Shown here piece by piece: positions 56,806-64,000 of a stretch of 64,000 nt of DNA. The DNA is from Mesorhizobium sp. M8A.F.Ca.ET.218.01.1.1. GTDB lineage: Bacteria; Pseudomonadota; Alphaproteobacteria; Rhizobiales; Rhizobiaceae. The stretch covers positions 912,382 through 976,381 of the forward strand of contig NZ_SRUZ01000001.1 of NCBI RefSeq assembly GCF_004791165.1, read 5' to 3'. The notes below the pieces were generated by a model. It had not been told where the DNA came from. It ran no database searches and was given only the letters and a program-made list of their open reading frames with translations. Each line of letters starts with the position of its first letter. Position 1 is the stretch's first letter. A program made the position numbers and the translations under genes.

Positions 56806-56983
56806 GCGCAGCCCCTCATCCGCCTGCCGGCACCTTCTCCCCGTATAGTGACGGGGAGAAGGGAGCTGTGGTGAAGCCGGCGCCCTTCTGCAACGCCGGC
56901 GACTAGCGAAGCCGTCGATGACAGCGCCTTTCTCCCCGTCCCTATACGGGAGAAATGTCCGGCAGGACAATGAGGGGCAGCGC
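56806..56983. repeat. Rhizobial inverted-repeat element (about 178 bp)
   Basis: Ends GGCGCAGCCCCTCATC and GATGAGGGGC-like (56971-56983) form an imperfect terminal inverted repeat of about 25 bases, with CCTGCCGG/CCGGCAGG inside. A 12-bp perfect hairpin (56833-56844, 56851-56862, CCTTCTCCCCGT) stands near its left end and a weaker one (TTCTCCC.../...GGGAGAA) near its right. About 48 of the first 50 bases match the copy inside the molybdenum hydroxylase gene (62812-62941). It may end both the sugar operon and the MarR operon. Confidence 0.8.
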
Positions 56984-57051
56984 AGACCAACCAATTCTAC
57001 TCAACTCAATCGTTTCGGTGACCAGCTTCTGCAGGCTGGTAAGGTCCGCAT

Positions 57052-57513
57052 CTACGCCAGCTTGGCTAGCAGCTTCATGAAGGTGACGATCTCCTTGGCC
57101 GTGAGCGGCGCCAGGGTCTCCAGCGTGATCTCGCGGGCCAGCGGGATCAGGCGCTCGATCGCGTCGCGGCCCTCCGGCGTCAGGTTTACCAGCAGCCGCC
57201 TTTTGTCGACCTCATGCCTGGAAAGCTCGACCATGCCACGCGCCTTCAACCGGTCGATGACGCCTTTCACCGTCGCCGCGTCCATGGCGATCAGCGTGCC
57301 GAGCTGGTTCTGCGAAGTTTCGCCAACGTCGCGCAGCTTGGCGAGTGCGGCGAATTGCGGCGGCGTCAGATCGGCGATACGGGCGGCGAAGATTGAAACA
57401 TGGCGCTGGTGCGCCTTGCGCAGGATGAAGCCGACCTGCTCCTGCAGGAGGTAGTCGTGATCGTCGGCCTCTTCAACCTCGACCAGCTTGAGCAGGTTGT
57501 CCTCGCCGCTCAC
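57052..57513 (-). CDS. MarR-family regulator of the molybdenum-hydroxylase operon
   Basis: 153 residues: DYLLQEQVGFILRKAHQRHVSIFAARIADLTPPQFAALAKLRDVGETSQNQLGTLIAMDAATVKGVIDRLKARGMVELSRHEVDKRRLLVNLTPEG, a HucR/PecS-like MarR pattern. HucR-type members often sense urate or other aromatic acids. It overlaps the DUF1185 gene by 4 bases as the last gene of a minus-strand operon, so it is cotranscribed with the genes it probably controls. Confidence 0.93.
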   Translation of the reverse strand: MSGEDNLLKLVEVEEADDHDYLLQEQVGFILRKAHQRHVSIFAARIADLTPPQFAALAKLRDVGETSQNQLGTLIAMDAATVKGVIDRLKARGMVELSRHEVDKRRLLVNLTPEGRDAIERLIPLAREITLETLAPLTAKEIVTFMKLLAKLA

Positions 57514-58094
57514 CGCAGCCCGTCCCAGGCTTTTATGTCATCCGCAGCGAGGCCACCCATCCGATTATGGACGCGCGGGCCGCAGGTCATGGCGAGGCAG
57601 AACAGGATCTCGTCGGGACGCGGGCCGTCGCTGATGCCGACTTCCATGGCGTCGAAATGGCTGCGCACATAGGCGGCGTTGATATGGCCGAGCGGCACGT
57701 CGAGCTTTGAGCCGAAGGCGCCGACCTTCTTGGCCGACGGCACGATCGCCTTGGCATCGCCCAGCCGCTCGCGCATCGCATAGCCACCCGGCACATGCCA
57801 CAGCGCGCCATGTTCCAGCTCGCCCGCGCTGCCGACGATGGCGCCCTTGCCGTAGCCGTCGATCTGTTTGACGTCGCCGCCGAGGGCGGCGATCAGCCGG
57901 TCGGCGAGCAGCAGGCCGAGCGGCTTCAGATCGTCCATGGCGCTTTGCAGTTCCTCGACATAACGCCCGGCGAACGGGTTCCTGACCACGGCCATGGCAG
58001 CGGCACGCCGGCGCGGCACCGCGGCGGCCGGTCCGCCGTCGTGGAAGATCTCCTCGCTCAGCACCGCGATCTTGCGGATCGGAAATTCAGGCAT
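57510..58094 (-). CDS. DUF1185 (AA_synth) family protein
   Basis: 194 residues: PIRKIAVLSEEIFHDGGPAAAVPRRRAAAMAVVRNPFAGRYVEELQSAMDDLKPLGLLLADRLIAALGGD, then DGYGKGAIVGSAGELEHGALWHVPGGYAMRERLGDAKAIVPSAKKVGAFGSKLDVPLGHINAAYVRSHFDAMEVGISDGPRPDEILFCLAMTCGPRVHNRMGG. This is the amino-acid-synthesis family (DUF1185), structurally known but without a firm reaction. ATG 58094 overlaps the UPF0280 gene by 8 bases; the 32-residue N-terminal addition upstream is not conserved. Confidence 0.9.
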   Translation of the reverse strand: MPEFPIRKIAVLSEEIFHDGGPAAAVPRRRAAAMAVVRNPFAGRYVEELQSAMDDLKPLGLLLADRLIAALGGDVKQIDGYGKGAIVGSAGELEHGALWHVPGGYAMRERLGDAKAIVPSAKKVGAFGSKLDVPLGHINAAYVRSHFDAMEVGISDGPRPDEILFCLAMTCGPRVHNRMGGLAADDIKAWDGLR

Positions 58095-58971
58095 GGGCAA
58101 CTTCCTCCGGTTCATGCTTGTTGGGCGCGCCGAGTGCAACGGAGCCGCTGATGCGGGCCTCCCCGCCAAGAAACAGCGCCGATGCTGCAATCAGGCCGCG
58201 CCGGCGAAAATCTTCGGCGACGGCAAGACCATTGTCCAGCGCGCGTGCCACCTCATCAGGCGCAAGCGTGCCGACGCCTTGCGTCACCAGCCGCGCGCCA
58301 AGATCGCTGTCGGGCGACAGGTCGCGTGCGGGAACGCGCCTGATGGCGGGATTGCCGGGCAGGTCTACCGCGTTGGCTATGAGCGTTGCCGCCGCATCGG
58401 CCTCCGCGCCGGTCCGCGCCAGCACGGTGACGGCGTCGGCAATGCCAAGCGAGAAGGAGCGGCCACGCCAGCCGCTGGTTGCAACGCCACGCACGCCATC
58501 CTGCGCGCGGATCGTGATCCGGTCGGCCATGCCGTTACCGGTGCCGGCGACCGCCAATCCCATCGAGCGGCCTCTGCCGATGTGGAGGGCGCTGTCGCCG
58601 CCATTGTTGACATAGGCGCGATCGAGCTTGCGTCCGGCAAGCAGCGCGGCAAGCATTTCGTCGGCTACCGACCCGGCAACGGCGGCCATCGGTGTGATGA
58701 AGCATTCCGCCAGGGGCATGACGGCTGCTTCCATGCGGCGCGCCGTCGGGCCGGCGAAGGTTCGCGGCGCCAAGAAAAATGCCGGGAGCCGCAATTCGGG
58801 AAGCTCCTCGACCAGCTCGATCAGGATCGTTTGGAAGCGCGCGACGGCCTGGACGTAGGCGGCGCGACACTCATCAGCCTCGCCAAAGGCCTCGACGATC
58901 AGGTCGATCGGCCCATGGTTGAGATGCAGCCGCTTGCCGTCCTGCAGCCAGTGCGCTTGCGGATCTTCCAT
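58087..58971 (-). CDS. UPF0280 family protein (ApbE-like fold)
   Basis: 294 residues: HWLQDGKRLHLNHGPIDLIVEAFG at the start, TARRMEAAVMPLAECFITPMAAVAGSVADEMLAALLAGRKLDRAYVNNGGDSALHIGRG in the middle, GVATSGWRGRSFSLGIADAVTVLA later. The NNGGD and GVATSGW motifs mirror the flavin-transferase ApbE (NxGGD and GVATSG), so UPF0280 may be an ApbE relative without the full N-terminal substrate motif. ATG 58971 shares its A with the stop of the upstream gene (TGATG). Confidence 0.92.
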   Translation of the reverse strand: MEDPQAHWLQDGKRLHLNHGPIDLIVEAFGEADECRAAYVQAVARFQTILIELVEELPELRLPAFFLAPRTFAGPTARRMEAAVMPLAECFITPMAAVAGSVADEMLAALLAGRKLDRAYVNNGGDSALHIGRGRSMGLAVAGTGNGMADRITIRAQDGVRGVATSGWRGRSFSLGIADAVTVLARTGAEADAAATLIANAVDLPGNPAIRRVPARDLSPDSDLGARLVTQGVGTLAPDEVARALDNGLAVAEDFRRRGLIAASALFLGGEARISGSVALGAPNKHEPEEVAHA

Positions 58972-60512
58972 CACCCCGCCCCGTTCGGACCCACGCGGCG
59001 CAATTGCGCCAGCGGCGGCCATGGATTTTGGGTTGCGGCGCCTGTGCCGCGTCGGGGATTGAGATACTCGCCGCCTTTGGCGACGATGTCCGCAACGCTG
59101 CGGATCTCCGCCTCGTAGCCGCCGAGCCTGACATAGTCGTCGCGACGCAGCGTGAACTCGATCGGCGCCACCAGCGCCGGCGTCGGCACATAGCCGAAGG
59201 CGCCTTCCGGAACCCTGGTGACATCGACCATCAGCGTGATGCCGCCGCCCGGCCAGACATAGACCGGGGCGCCGCCAACGGTGACATAGGTAGTCAGGCC
59301 TTGCACCGAACGGGTGAGATTGACCGGGTTTTCGGTGACGCCGGCGCGCAGCGACCCGCCGGCGCCGCCGATGAACAGCACGGTGCACAAGGCCGGCTCG
59401 CAATTGTCCTCGATCAGGTTGACCGATTTCCTAAGCCGTTCCGGAAACGGTTTTTCGACCGGCTTCAGGTCGTCATCGAGCTCGTAATAGGCGAACTGCT
59501 CGCCGGTGGTCGAAACCATCAGCAGCGACAGGCCCGGGCGCGCGCCCTTCTTGGCGTTCCATTCGCCGAGTATCGACAGCGGATCTGAAATGCTGGTGCC
59601 GCCCCAGCCGAGGCCTGGCTCGGACACTTTGAAATAGCGGCCCGGTGTCGAGCGGCGGCCAACGATCTTGATGCCCGTATCCTGCCAGCCCAGCACCTTG
59701 CCGGCCTGGTGTTCGGAGACGACACCGGTGATGTGATCGTCGACCACCACGACCTCGTCGACCAGCCCGCGCCATTGCGTGGCAAACATGCCGATCGTGG
59801 CCGAGCCGCAGCCGACCCGCATGCGGTGTTCCTGCTTGCCGTCGATGACGGGGGGTTTGCCGGCTTCGACGATGACCGTGGCGCCGCCGTCTATGCTGAG
59901 TTCCACCGGTTTGCGGTTGCACAAATTGAGCAAGGCGTCACAGGTGGCGCGGCCTTCCGCCTTGGAACCGCCGGTCAGATGATGCACGCCGCCCAGCGAC
60001 AGCATCTGCGAACCGTATTCGCCCGTCGTGACATGGCCGATGGCCTCGCCTTCGGCCCGCACGACAGCCGTTTCGGGTCCGATATGACGATCGGTGTCGA
60101 TCTTCACCTTGACGCCGCAGTAGGAGAAGATGCCTTCGGTCACCACCGTGACGAGATCGACACCCTCGACCTCCTGGCTGACGATGAAGGGAGCGGGCTT
60201 GTAGTCGGGATAGGTGGTGCCGGCGCCGATTGCCGTGACGAAGCGGCGGCCGGTGTTGAGCAGCTCGCCGTCCCATTGCTCGCCCTCGGCGACAAAGGGC
60301 ACCATGGCAGCGCCGGTCTCGGCCGCGTGGTCGAGGATGGTCAGCGGATCCATGCGCACGATCCCGCCGGCGACATTGCCATAGCGGTCGCAGGCGCCGG
60401 TGCGGCCGTCGGCGATGTAGCACATGACGGGACAGGCATCGCAGCGGATCTTCTCCGCCACCAGCTTCTCGCCGGGATCATGGGTTTCGAAGCGTTCGGC
60501 AAGCTCGCTCAT
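58971..60512 (-). CDS. 6-hydroxynicotinate reductase-like iron-sulfur protein
   Basis: 513 residues. An N-terminal ferredoxin-like cluster site reads KIRCDACPVMCYIADGRTGACDRYG, Cys24-Cys27-Cys31-Cys41. The rest is the HNR domain (GVDLVTVVTEGIFSYCGVKVKIDTDRHIGPE, HHLTGGSKAEGRATCDALLNLCN, YVTVGGAPVYVWPGGGITLMVDV). In Eubacterium barkeri 6-hydroxynicotinate reductase takes electrons from ferredoxin to reduce 6-hydroxynicotinate. The gene overlaps the fused molybdenum hydroxylase by 4 bases, so a hydroxylation step followed by ring reduction is the natural reading. Confidence 0.88.
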   Translation of the reverse strand: MSELAERFETHDPGEKLVAEKIRCDACPVMCYIADGRTGACDRYGNVAGGIVRMDPLTILDHAAETGAAMVPFVAEGEQWDGELLNTGRRFVTAIGAGTTYPDYKPAPFIVSQEVEGVDLVTVVTEGIFSYCGVKVKIDTDRHIGPETAVVRAEGEAIGHVTTGEYGSQMLSLGGVHHLTGGSKAEGRATCDALLNLCNRKPVELSIDGGATVIVEAGKPPVIDGKQEHRMRVGCGSATIGMFATQWRGLVDEVVVVDDHITGVVSEHQAGKVLGWQDTGIKIVGRRSTPGRYFKVSEPGLGWGGTSISDPLSILGEWNAKKGARPGLSLLMVSTTGEQFAYYELDDDLKPVEKPFPERLRKSVNLIEDNCEPALCTVLFIGGAGGSLRAGVTENPVNLTRSVQGLTTYVTVGGAPVYVWPGGGITLMVDVTRVPEGAFGYVPTPALVAPIEFTLRRDDYVRLGGYEAEIRSVADIVAKGGEYLNPRRGTGAATQNPWPPLAQLRRVGPNGAG

Positions 60513-63427
60513 GCGCGTGCCTCCTTCTCGCGGATGGCCGCCAGGATGCGGCTTGGCGTTGCCGGCACCTTGGTGACCAGCACGCCGGTGGCGTGGCGGA
60601 TGGCGTTGAGGATCGCCGGCGCCGTCGGGATCAGCACGTGCTCGCCCAGGCCCTTGGCGCCGAACGGCCCTTCGGGATCGGGCACCTCGATAAGGATGGT
60701 CTCGATCGGCGGCACGTCGCCAATGGTCGGGATGAGATAGTCGTGCAGGTTTTCGGTGCGCCCGGGAATATATTCTTCCATCAACGCCATGCCGATGCCT
60801 TGGGCGATGCCGCCTTCGATCTGGCCCTCGGCCAGCAACGGATTGATCGCCTTGCCGACGTCATGCGCCGCCGTGATCTTGATCAGCCTGACAGTGCCGA
60901 GTTTGAGGTCGACCTCAAGTTCGGCAATCTGCGCGCCATAGCCATAGACCGCATAGGGTTTGCCCTGGCCCTTGGCATCGAGGGGCAGCGTCGGCGGATC
61001 GTATGTCTCTTCGGCGCGGAAGACGAAGCCGTCGGCATTCGCATCGAGCGCGGCAAGGTCGATGCGGCGTGTCGCCTCGCCTTCGCGGATGACGATCACC
61101 GCGCCATCCAATTTAAGGGAAGCCTTATCCGAGACATTGGCAAAGCGCAGGATTTTTTCGCGAAGGGCCCGCCCAGCCTTTTCAGCCGCCTTGCCGGTCA
61201 CGAAAGTCTGTCGCGAGGCCGAAGTCTTGCCGGCGTCTGGGCTGATTGCCGTATCGGCGCTCTTCAGCTGGAATTTCTCCAGCGGCAGGCCGAGCGCGTC
61301 GGCGCAGATCTGCGTAATGACGGTGTTGGACCCCTGGCCGATATCGACGGCGCCCTGGTGCAGGATGACGTCGCCCGATGGCGCGATGCCTACCCTAATG
61401 GTCGACGGATTGGGCAGCGAGGTGTTGCCGCAACCATACCAGCAGCACGCGACGCCGACACCGCGCTTTCTATCTATGCTGGTGCTGTTGAAAGTATCCG
61501 CGTCGGCCGTCGCCCGCGCCCAGTGCAGCCGCAGCGCTTCGAGGCATTCGGCGATGCCGACGCCAGACACCAGAAGCTGCCCGGTAACCGTTTCGGAGCC
61601 GTTCCGAAGGCAGTTCTTCAGGCGAAAGTCTAGCCGATCCATGCCGAGCTTGCCCGCAAGCTCGTCATAGAGCGTCTCCTGCATGATCGTCGCCTGCGGC
61701 ACGCCGAAGCCACGGAAGGCGCCGGCAATCGGACCATGGGTGTGGATGGCGCGGCCCTCGGCACGATAGTTGGGCGTGAGATAAGGGCCGGAGGCATGCA
61801 CCGGCACGCGGTTGGCGACCGTCGGACCCCAGCTGGCATAGGCGCCGGTGTTGAAATCGCCGGTAAAGACCATGCCGGTGACGTAGCCGTCGGAGGCGGC
61901 ACCGATGGTGGCCTTCATCTGCGCCGGATGGCGCTTGGTGGTCGACATCATCGATTCGTTGCGGGTGTAGGCAAGGGCCGCGGGCCGTCCCGTCTTGATG
62001 GCGACGAGGCCGATCAGAGGCTGCAAGGAAACGTCGAGCTTGGAGCCAAAGCCGCCACCGGTCGCGGTCGGCACGATGCGCACCTTGTTGACGGCAAGGC
62101 CGAGCACTTTCGCGGTGTCGTCACGGTCCATGTAAGGCGCCTGGGTGCAGGCGACGACGACAAGCGTGTCGCCGTCGACATATGCATAGCCGGCTTCCGG
62201 TTCGATATAGGCGTGCTCGACATAGGAGGTGTCGATCGCGCCGCTCGCGGTGACGGCCGCATTGGCAAGTGCCGCCTCGGGATCGCCGCGTTCGACAAAG
62301 CCCTTGGTCAGCAGGTTGTCCGGCCGGTTGCCGTGGATCAGCGCACCACCCTCGGCCTGCGCGTCACGAGGCTGGAGAACATGCGGCAGTTCGGTCCAGC
62401 GGATAGGGAAATCCGACAGATCGAGATCGAGGATCGCCTCTCGCTCGCCGGCGACCAGGGCGACCGCCTCGCCGCGAAGCCGGGCAAAGCCTTCGGCCAG
62501 CGCCGGCTGGTCGGCGAATGGGCCGATAACGCCGAAACAGTTTTTTCCCGGGATGTCGGCGGCCGTGAAAACACCCGCGATTCCTGGATGCGCCTTGGCC
62601 CAGCCGTCGAGGTCGCCGAAATCGAACTTTGCATGATAGTGCGGCGAGCGGACCACCAGCACGGCCAGCGCGTCGGCCGGGAAGGAATCGCCGCCGAATT
62701 TCTCGGCGCCGGTCACCTTTGGCACGCCGTCGAGCCTGACCGGCGACGCGCCAATGGCGTGGCCCGAGGCCGGCATCCTCCGATCGAGATCGCGATCCAG
62801 TCCATAAAGTTGGCGCTGCCCCACACCCTTACCCTCTCCCCGCAAGGGGCGGGGAGAGGGGGGCGCCAACGCTGGAGCGCTTCCCTTCTCCCCGTCACTA
62901 TACGGGGAGAAGGCGCCAGCAGGCGGATGAGGGGCGGCGCTGGCAGTTGACCGTTCACTGCCGAACCATCCCGCCTCCATCACCGCCGCGATGATCTTCC
63001 GGTAGCCGGTGCAGCGGCAGAGGATGCCGCCCAGCGCATCCTGTACCTCGGTCTCGGTCGGCCTGGGTTTCGTGTCCAGCAACGCGGTTGCGGCGACCAG
63101 CAGCGCCGGCGTGCAGATGCCGCATTGCGCGGCGCCATGCGCCAGGAACGAGGCTTGCAACGCCGACAGCCGGCCATTGGCAAGCCCCTCGACCGTCGTC
63201 ACCGCGGTGCCAGCGGCCGAGGCCGCCGGCATCAGGCAGGCGCAGACGGGGTTGCCGTCGACCAGCACCGTGCAGGCGCCGCAGTCGCCGGCATCGCAGC
63301 CGACCTTTGTGCCGGTCAGCCGCAATTCATCGCGCAATACCGAAGACAGCCTGCGCAGCGGCGGCACGTTGACCGAGACAGCGGCGCCATTGACCGCGAA
63401 GGCGATATCGGCGCGATCCATGCTCAT
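60509..63427 (-). CDS. Molybdenum hydroxylase: fused 2Fe-2S and molybdopterin subunits
   Basis: A 972-residue xanthine-dehydrogenase family protein. Residues 1-157 are the 2Fe-2S part: CDAGDCGACTVLVDG (Cys44, 49, 52), CGICTPALL (Cys102, 105) and LCRCTGYRKI (Cys137, 139). Residues from about 225 on are the molybdopterin part: KVTGAEKFGGDSFP, ATGGGFGSKLDVS, GAFRGFGVPQA and GPFGAKGLGEHVLIP with the catalytic Glu. Between them, residues about 163-203 are translated repeat DNA (62812-62941). A 4-base overlap couples it to the FAD subunit upstream. Substrate: an N-heterocycle such as a nicotinate-like or purine-like ring, to be tested. Confidence 0.92.
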   Translation of the reverse strand: MSMDRADIAFAVNGAAVSVNVPPLRRLSSVLRDELRLTGTKVGCDAGDCGACTVLVDGNPVCACLMPAASAAGTAVTTVEGLANGRLSALQASFLAHGAAQCGICTPALLVAATALLDTKPRPTETEVQDALGGILCRCTGYRKIIAAVMEAGWFGSERSTASAAPHPPAGAFSPYSDGEKGSAPALAPPSPRPLRGEGKGVGQRQLYGLDRDLDRRMPASGHAIGASPVRLDGVPKVTGAEKFGGDSFPADALAVLVVRSPHYHAKFDFGDLDGWAKAHPGIAGVFTAADIPGKNCFGVIGPFADQPALAEGFARLRGEAVALVAGEREAILDLDLSDFPIRWTELPHVLQPRDAQAEGGALIHGNRPDNLLTKGFVERGDPEAALANAAVTASGAIDTSYVEHAYIEPEAGYAYVDGDTLVVVACTQAPYMDRDDTAKVLGLAVNKVRIVPTATGGGFGSKLDVSLQPLIGLVAIKTGRPAALAYTRNESMMSTTKRHPAQMKATIGAASDGYVTGMVFTGDFNTGAYASWGPTVANRVPVHASGPYLTPNYRAEGRAIHTHGPIAGAFRGFGVPQATIMQETLYDELAGKLGMDRLDFRLKNCLRNGSETVTGQLLVSGVGIAECLEALRLHWARATADADTFNSTSIDRKRGVGVACCWYGCGNTSLPNPSTIRVGIAPSGDVILHQGAVDIGQGSNTVITQICADALGLPLEKFQLKSADTAISPDAGKTSASRQTFVTGKAAEKAGRALREKILRFANVSDKASLKLDGAVIVIREGEATRRIDLAALDANADGFVFRAEETYDPPTLPLDAKGQGKPYAVYGYGAQIAELEVDLKLGTVRLIKITAAHDVGKAINPLLAEGQIEGGIAQGIGMALMEEYIPGRTENLHDYLIPTIGDVPPIETILIEVPDPEGPFGAKGLGEHVLIPTAPAILNAIRHATGVLVTKVPATPSRILAAIREKEARA
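62812..62941. repeat. Intergenic-type repeat inside the molybdenum hydroxylase gene
   Basis: Inverted copy of the 56806-56983 family, shorter by an internal loss. It contains CCTTCTCCCCGTC...GGGGAGAAGG and a second hairpin (CCTCTCCCCGC...GGGGAGAGG). Inverted ends GGCGCTGCCCC and GGGGCGGCGC. It is translated as a Pro/Gly/Ser-rich linker without stop or frameshift. Confidence 0.85.
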
Positions 63428-64000
63428 GCGGCCACCTTGTCGCCTGCTGGCGTCTCCGTGGCCGCGAGCACGGCGCGGGCAACGATCTCGCGCACCGCGT
63501 CAAGCCGGTATTCGGCGCTGCCGCGCACATCGGCGATCGGCGACAGCTCAACCATCGGCGCCGACCGGACCGCGACGACAAGCCCGGCGCCGACGGCAAG
63601 GCCGCGCAGCGCCGTCTCGACCCCGGCCAACCGCCTGGCGACGGCGGAACACGAGCCGACGGCCACGGCCGCATCCGCGACAGTGCCGTCCTCGACAACC
63701 AGACGCGCCGCCACCATGGCGATGGAGATGACGAGATAACGCCGGGCGCCGAGCTTGACGAAGGCCGATGTGCCGGAGGGTTTCGGCACGCGGATGGCAG
63801 TCACCATCTCGCCAGGCTGCAAGGCGGTACGGCGGTTGCCGAGGACGAACTGCGACAAGGGCAGATAGCGTGTCGCCGCCACCGAGCGCAGTTCTACCTC
63901 GGCGTCGAGCACGAGCAGGCCCGGCACACCATCGGCGGCAGGTGAAGCGTTGCAGAGATTGCCGGCGACCGAGGCGACGTTCTGGATCTGCGCCGAGCCG
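63424..64000 (-). CDS. Molybdenum hydroxylase FAD-binding subunit (5' part missing)
   Basis: The FAD subunit (CoxM/XdhB-like) of the hydroxylase, running off the window, so its start lies beyond 64000. Visible: an FAD-site segment reading SAQIQNVASVAGNLCNASPAADG (family T/S-x-GGN-C-NASPAAD), then YLPLSQFVLGNRRTALQPGEMVTAIRVP and the CO-dehydrogenase flavoprotein C-terminal domain (ISIAMVAARLVVEDGTVADAAVAVGSCSAVARRL). The 4-base overlap (63424-63427) with the fused subunit gene ties the two together. Confidence 0.93.
   Translation of the reverse strand, partial: GSAQIQNVASVAGNLCNASPAADGVPGLLVLDAEVELRSVAATRYLPLSQFVLGNRRTALQPGEMVTAIRVPKPSGTSAFVKLGARRYLVISIAMVAARLVVEDGTVADAAVAVGSCSAVARRLAGVETALRGLAVGAGLVVAVRSAPMVELSPIADVRGSAEYRLDAVREIVARAVLAATETPAGDKVAA

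Noticed and set aside
60593..61633. A 346-codon plus-strand frame opposite the molybdenum hydroxylase gene
   Set aside because: The opposite strand has a complete family match with cofactor motifs; the plus-strand product has no recognisable domain.

Overview
The window looks like a chromosomal segment of a rhizobial alphaproteobacterium, most likely Mesorhizobium or a close relative. This is inferred from uniformly high GC, the yidC-engB-argB and dapD-dapE-truA-fmt-def housekeeping content, an arylamine N-acetyltransferase like the one studied in Mesorhizobium loti, and several families of short palindromic intergenic repeats of the rhizobial type. No rRNA or tRNA gene, prophage, transposase or CRISPR array was found.

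Layout. 1-9.7 kb: 3' end of yidC, a secreted fasciclin protein, a MarR-EmrA-EmrB efflux operon, a Vat-type acetyltransferase overlapping engB, and two uncharacterised genes. 9.0-12.7 kb: a second EmrAB pump divergent from a TetR regulator, with two matching palindromes in the promoter region. 12.9-15.7 kb: exported MsrB, then a fasciclin gene, a RskA-like anti-sigma factor and a SigK-like ECF sigma factor; the fasciclin and sigma genes share an upstream promoter-like block. 15.8-22.6 kb: SgcJ/EcaC-like protein, amidase, argB, RidA, a BchE-like radical SAM protein, and an Lrp regulator divergent from phenylalanine hydroxylase. 22.7-31.3 kb: VOC protein and TetR with paired operators, an Lrp-linked amino-acid uptake and FAD oxidase operon, a GMC oxidoreductase with a small Tat-signal partner, and a diguanylate cyclase.

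31.5-46 kb: HAD nucleotidase, a 14-copy 8-bp tandem repeat, a LOG-family protein, lysine biosynthesis (dapD, dapE), DUF805 membrane proteins, truA, fmt, def, rmuC, a MITE-like repeat, a ZnT9-like cation transporter, and a guanidinium exporter preceded by a guanidine-II (mini-ykkC) riboswitch. 46-52 kb: two luciferase-like monooxygenases, an AI-2E family permease, nat and an inositol-phosphatase-like gene. 51.7-56.8 kb: a LacI regulator divergent from a three-gene sugar ABC importer, with shared operators.

57-64 kb: a tight six-gene minus-strand operon, running off the window, encodes a molybdenum hydroxylase (FAD subunit plus a fused 2Fe-2S/molybdopterin protein), a 6-hydroxynicotinate reductase-like iron-sulfur protein, a UPF0280 protein, a DUF1185 protein and a MarR regulator. 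It is the best candidate here for an undescribed catabolic system. The fusion point of the hydroxylase consists of translated intergenic-repeat sequence, the same repeat family that lies just beyond the other end of the operon.
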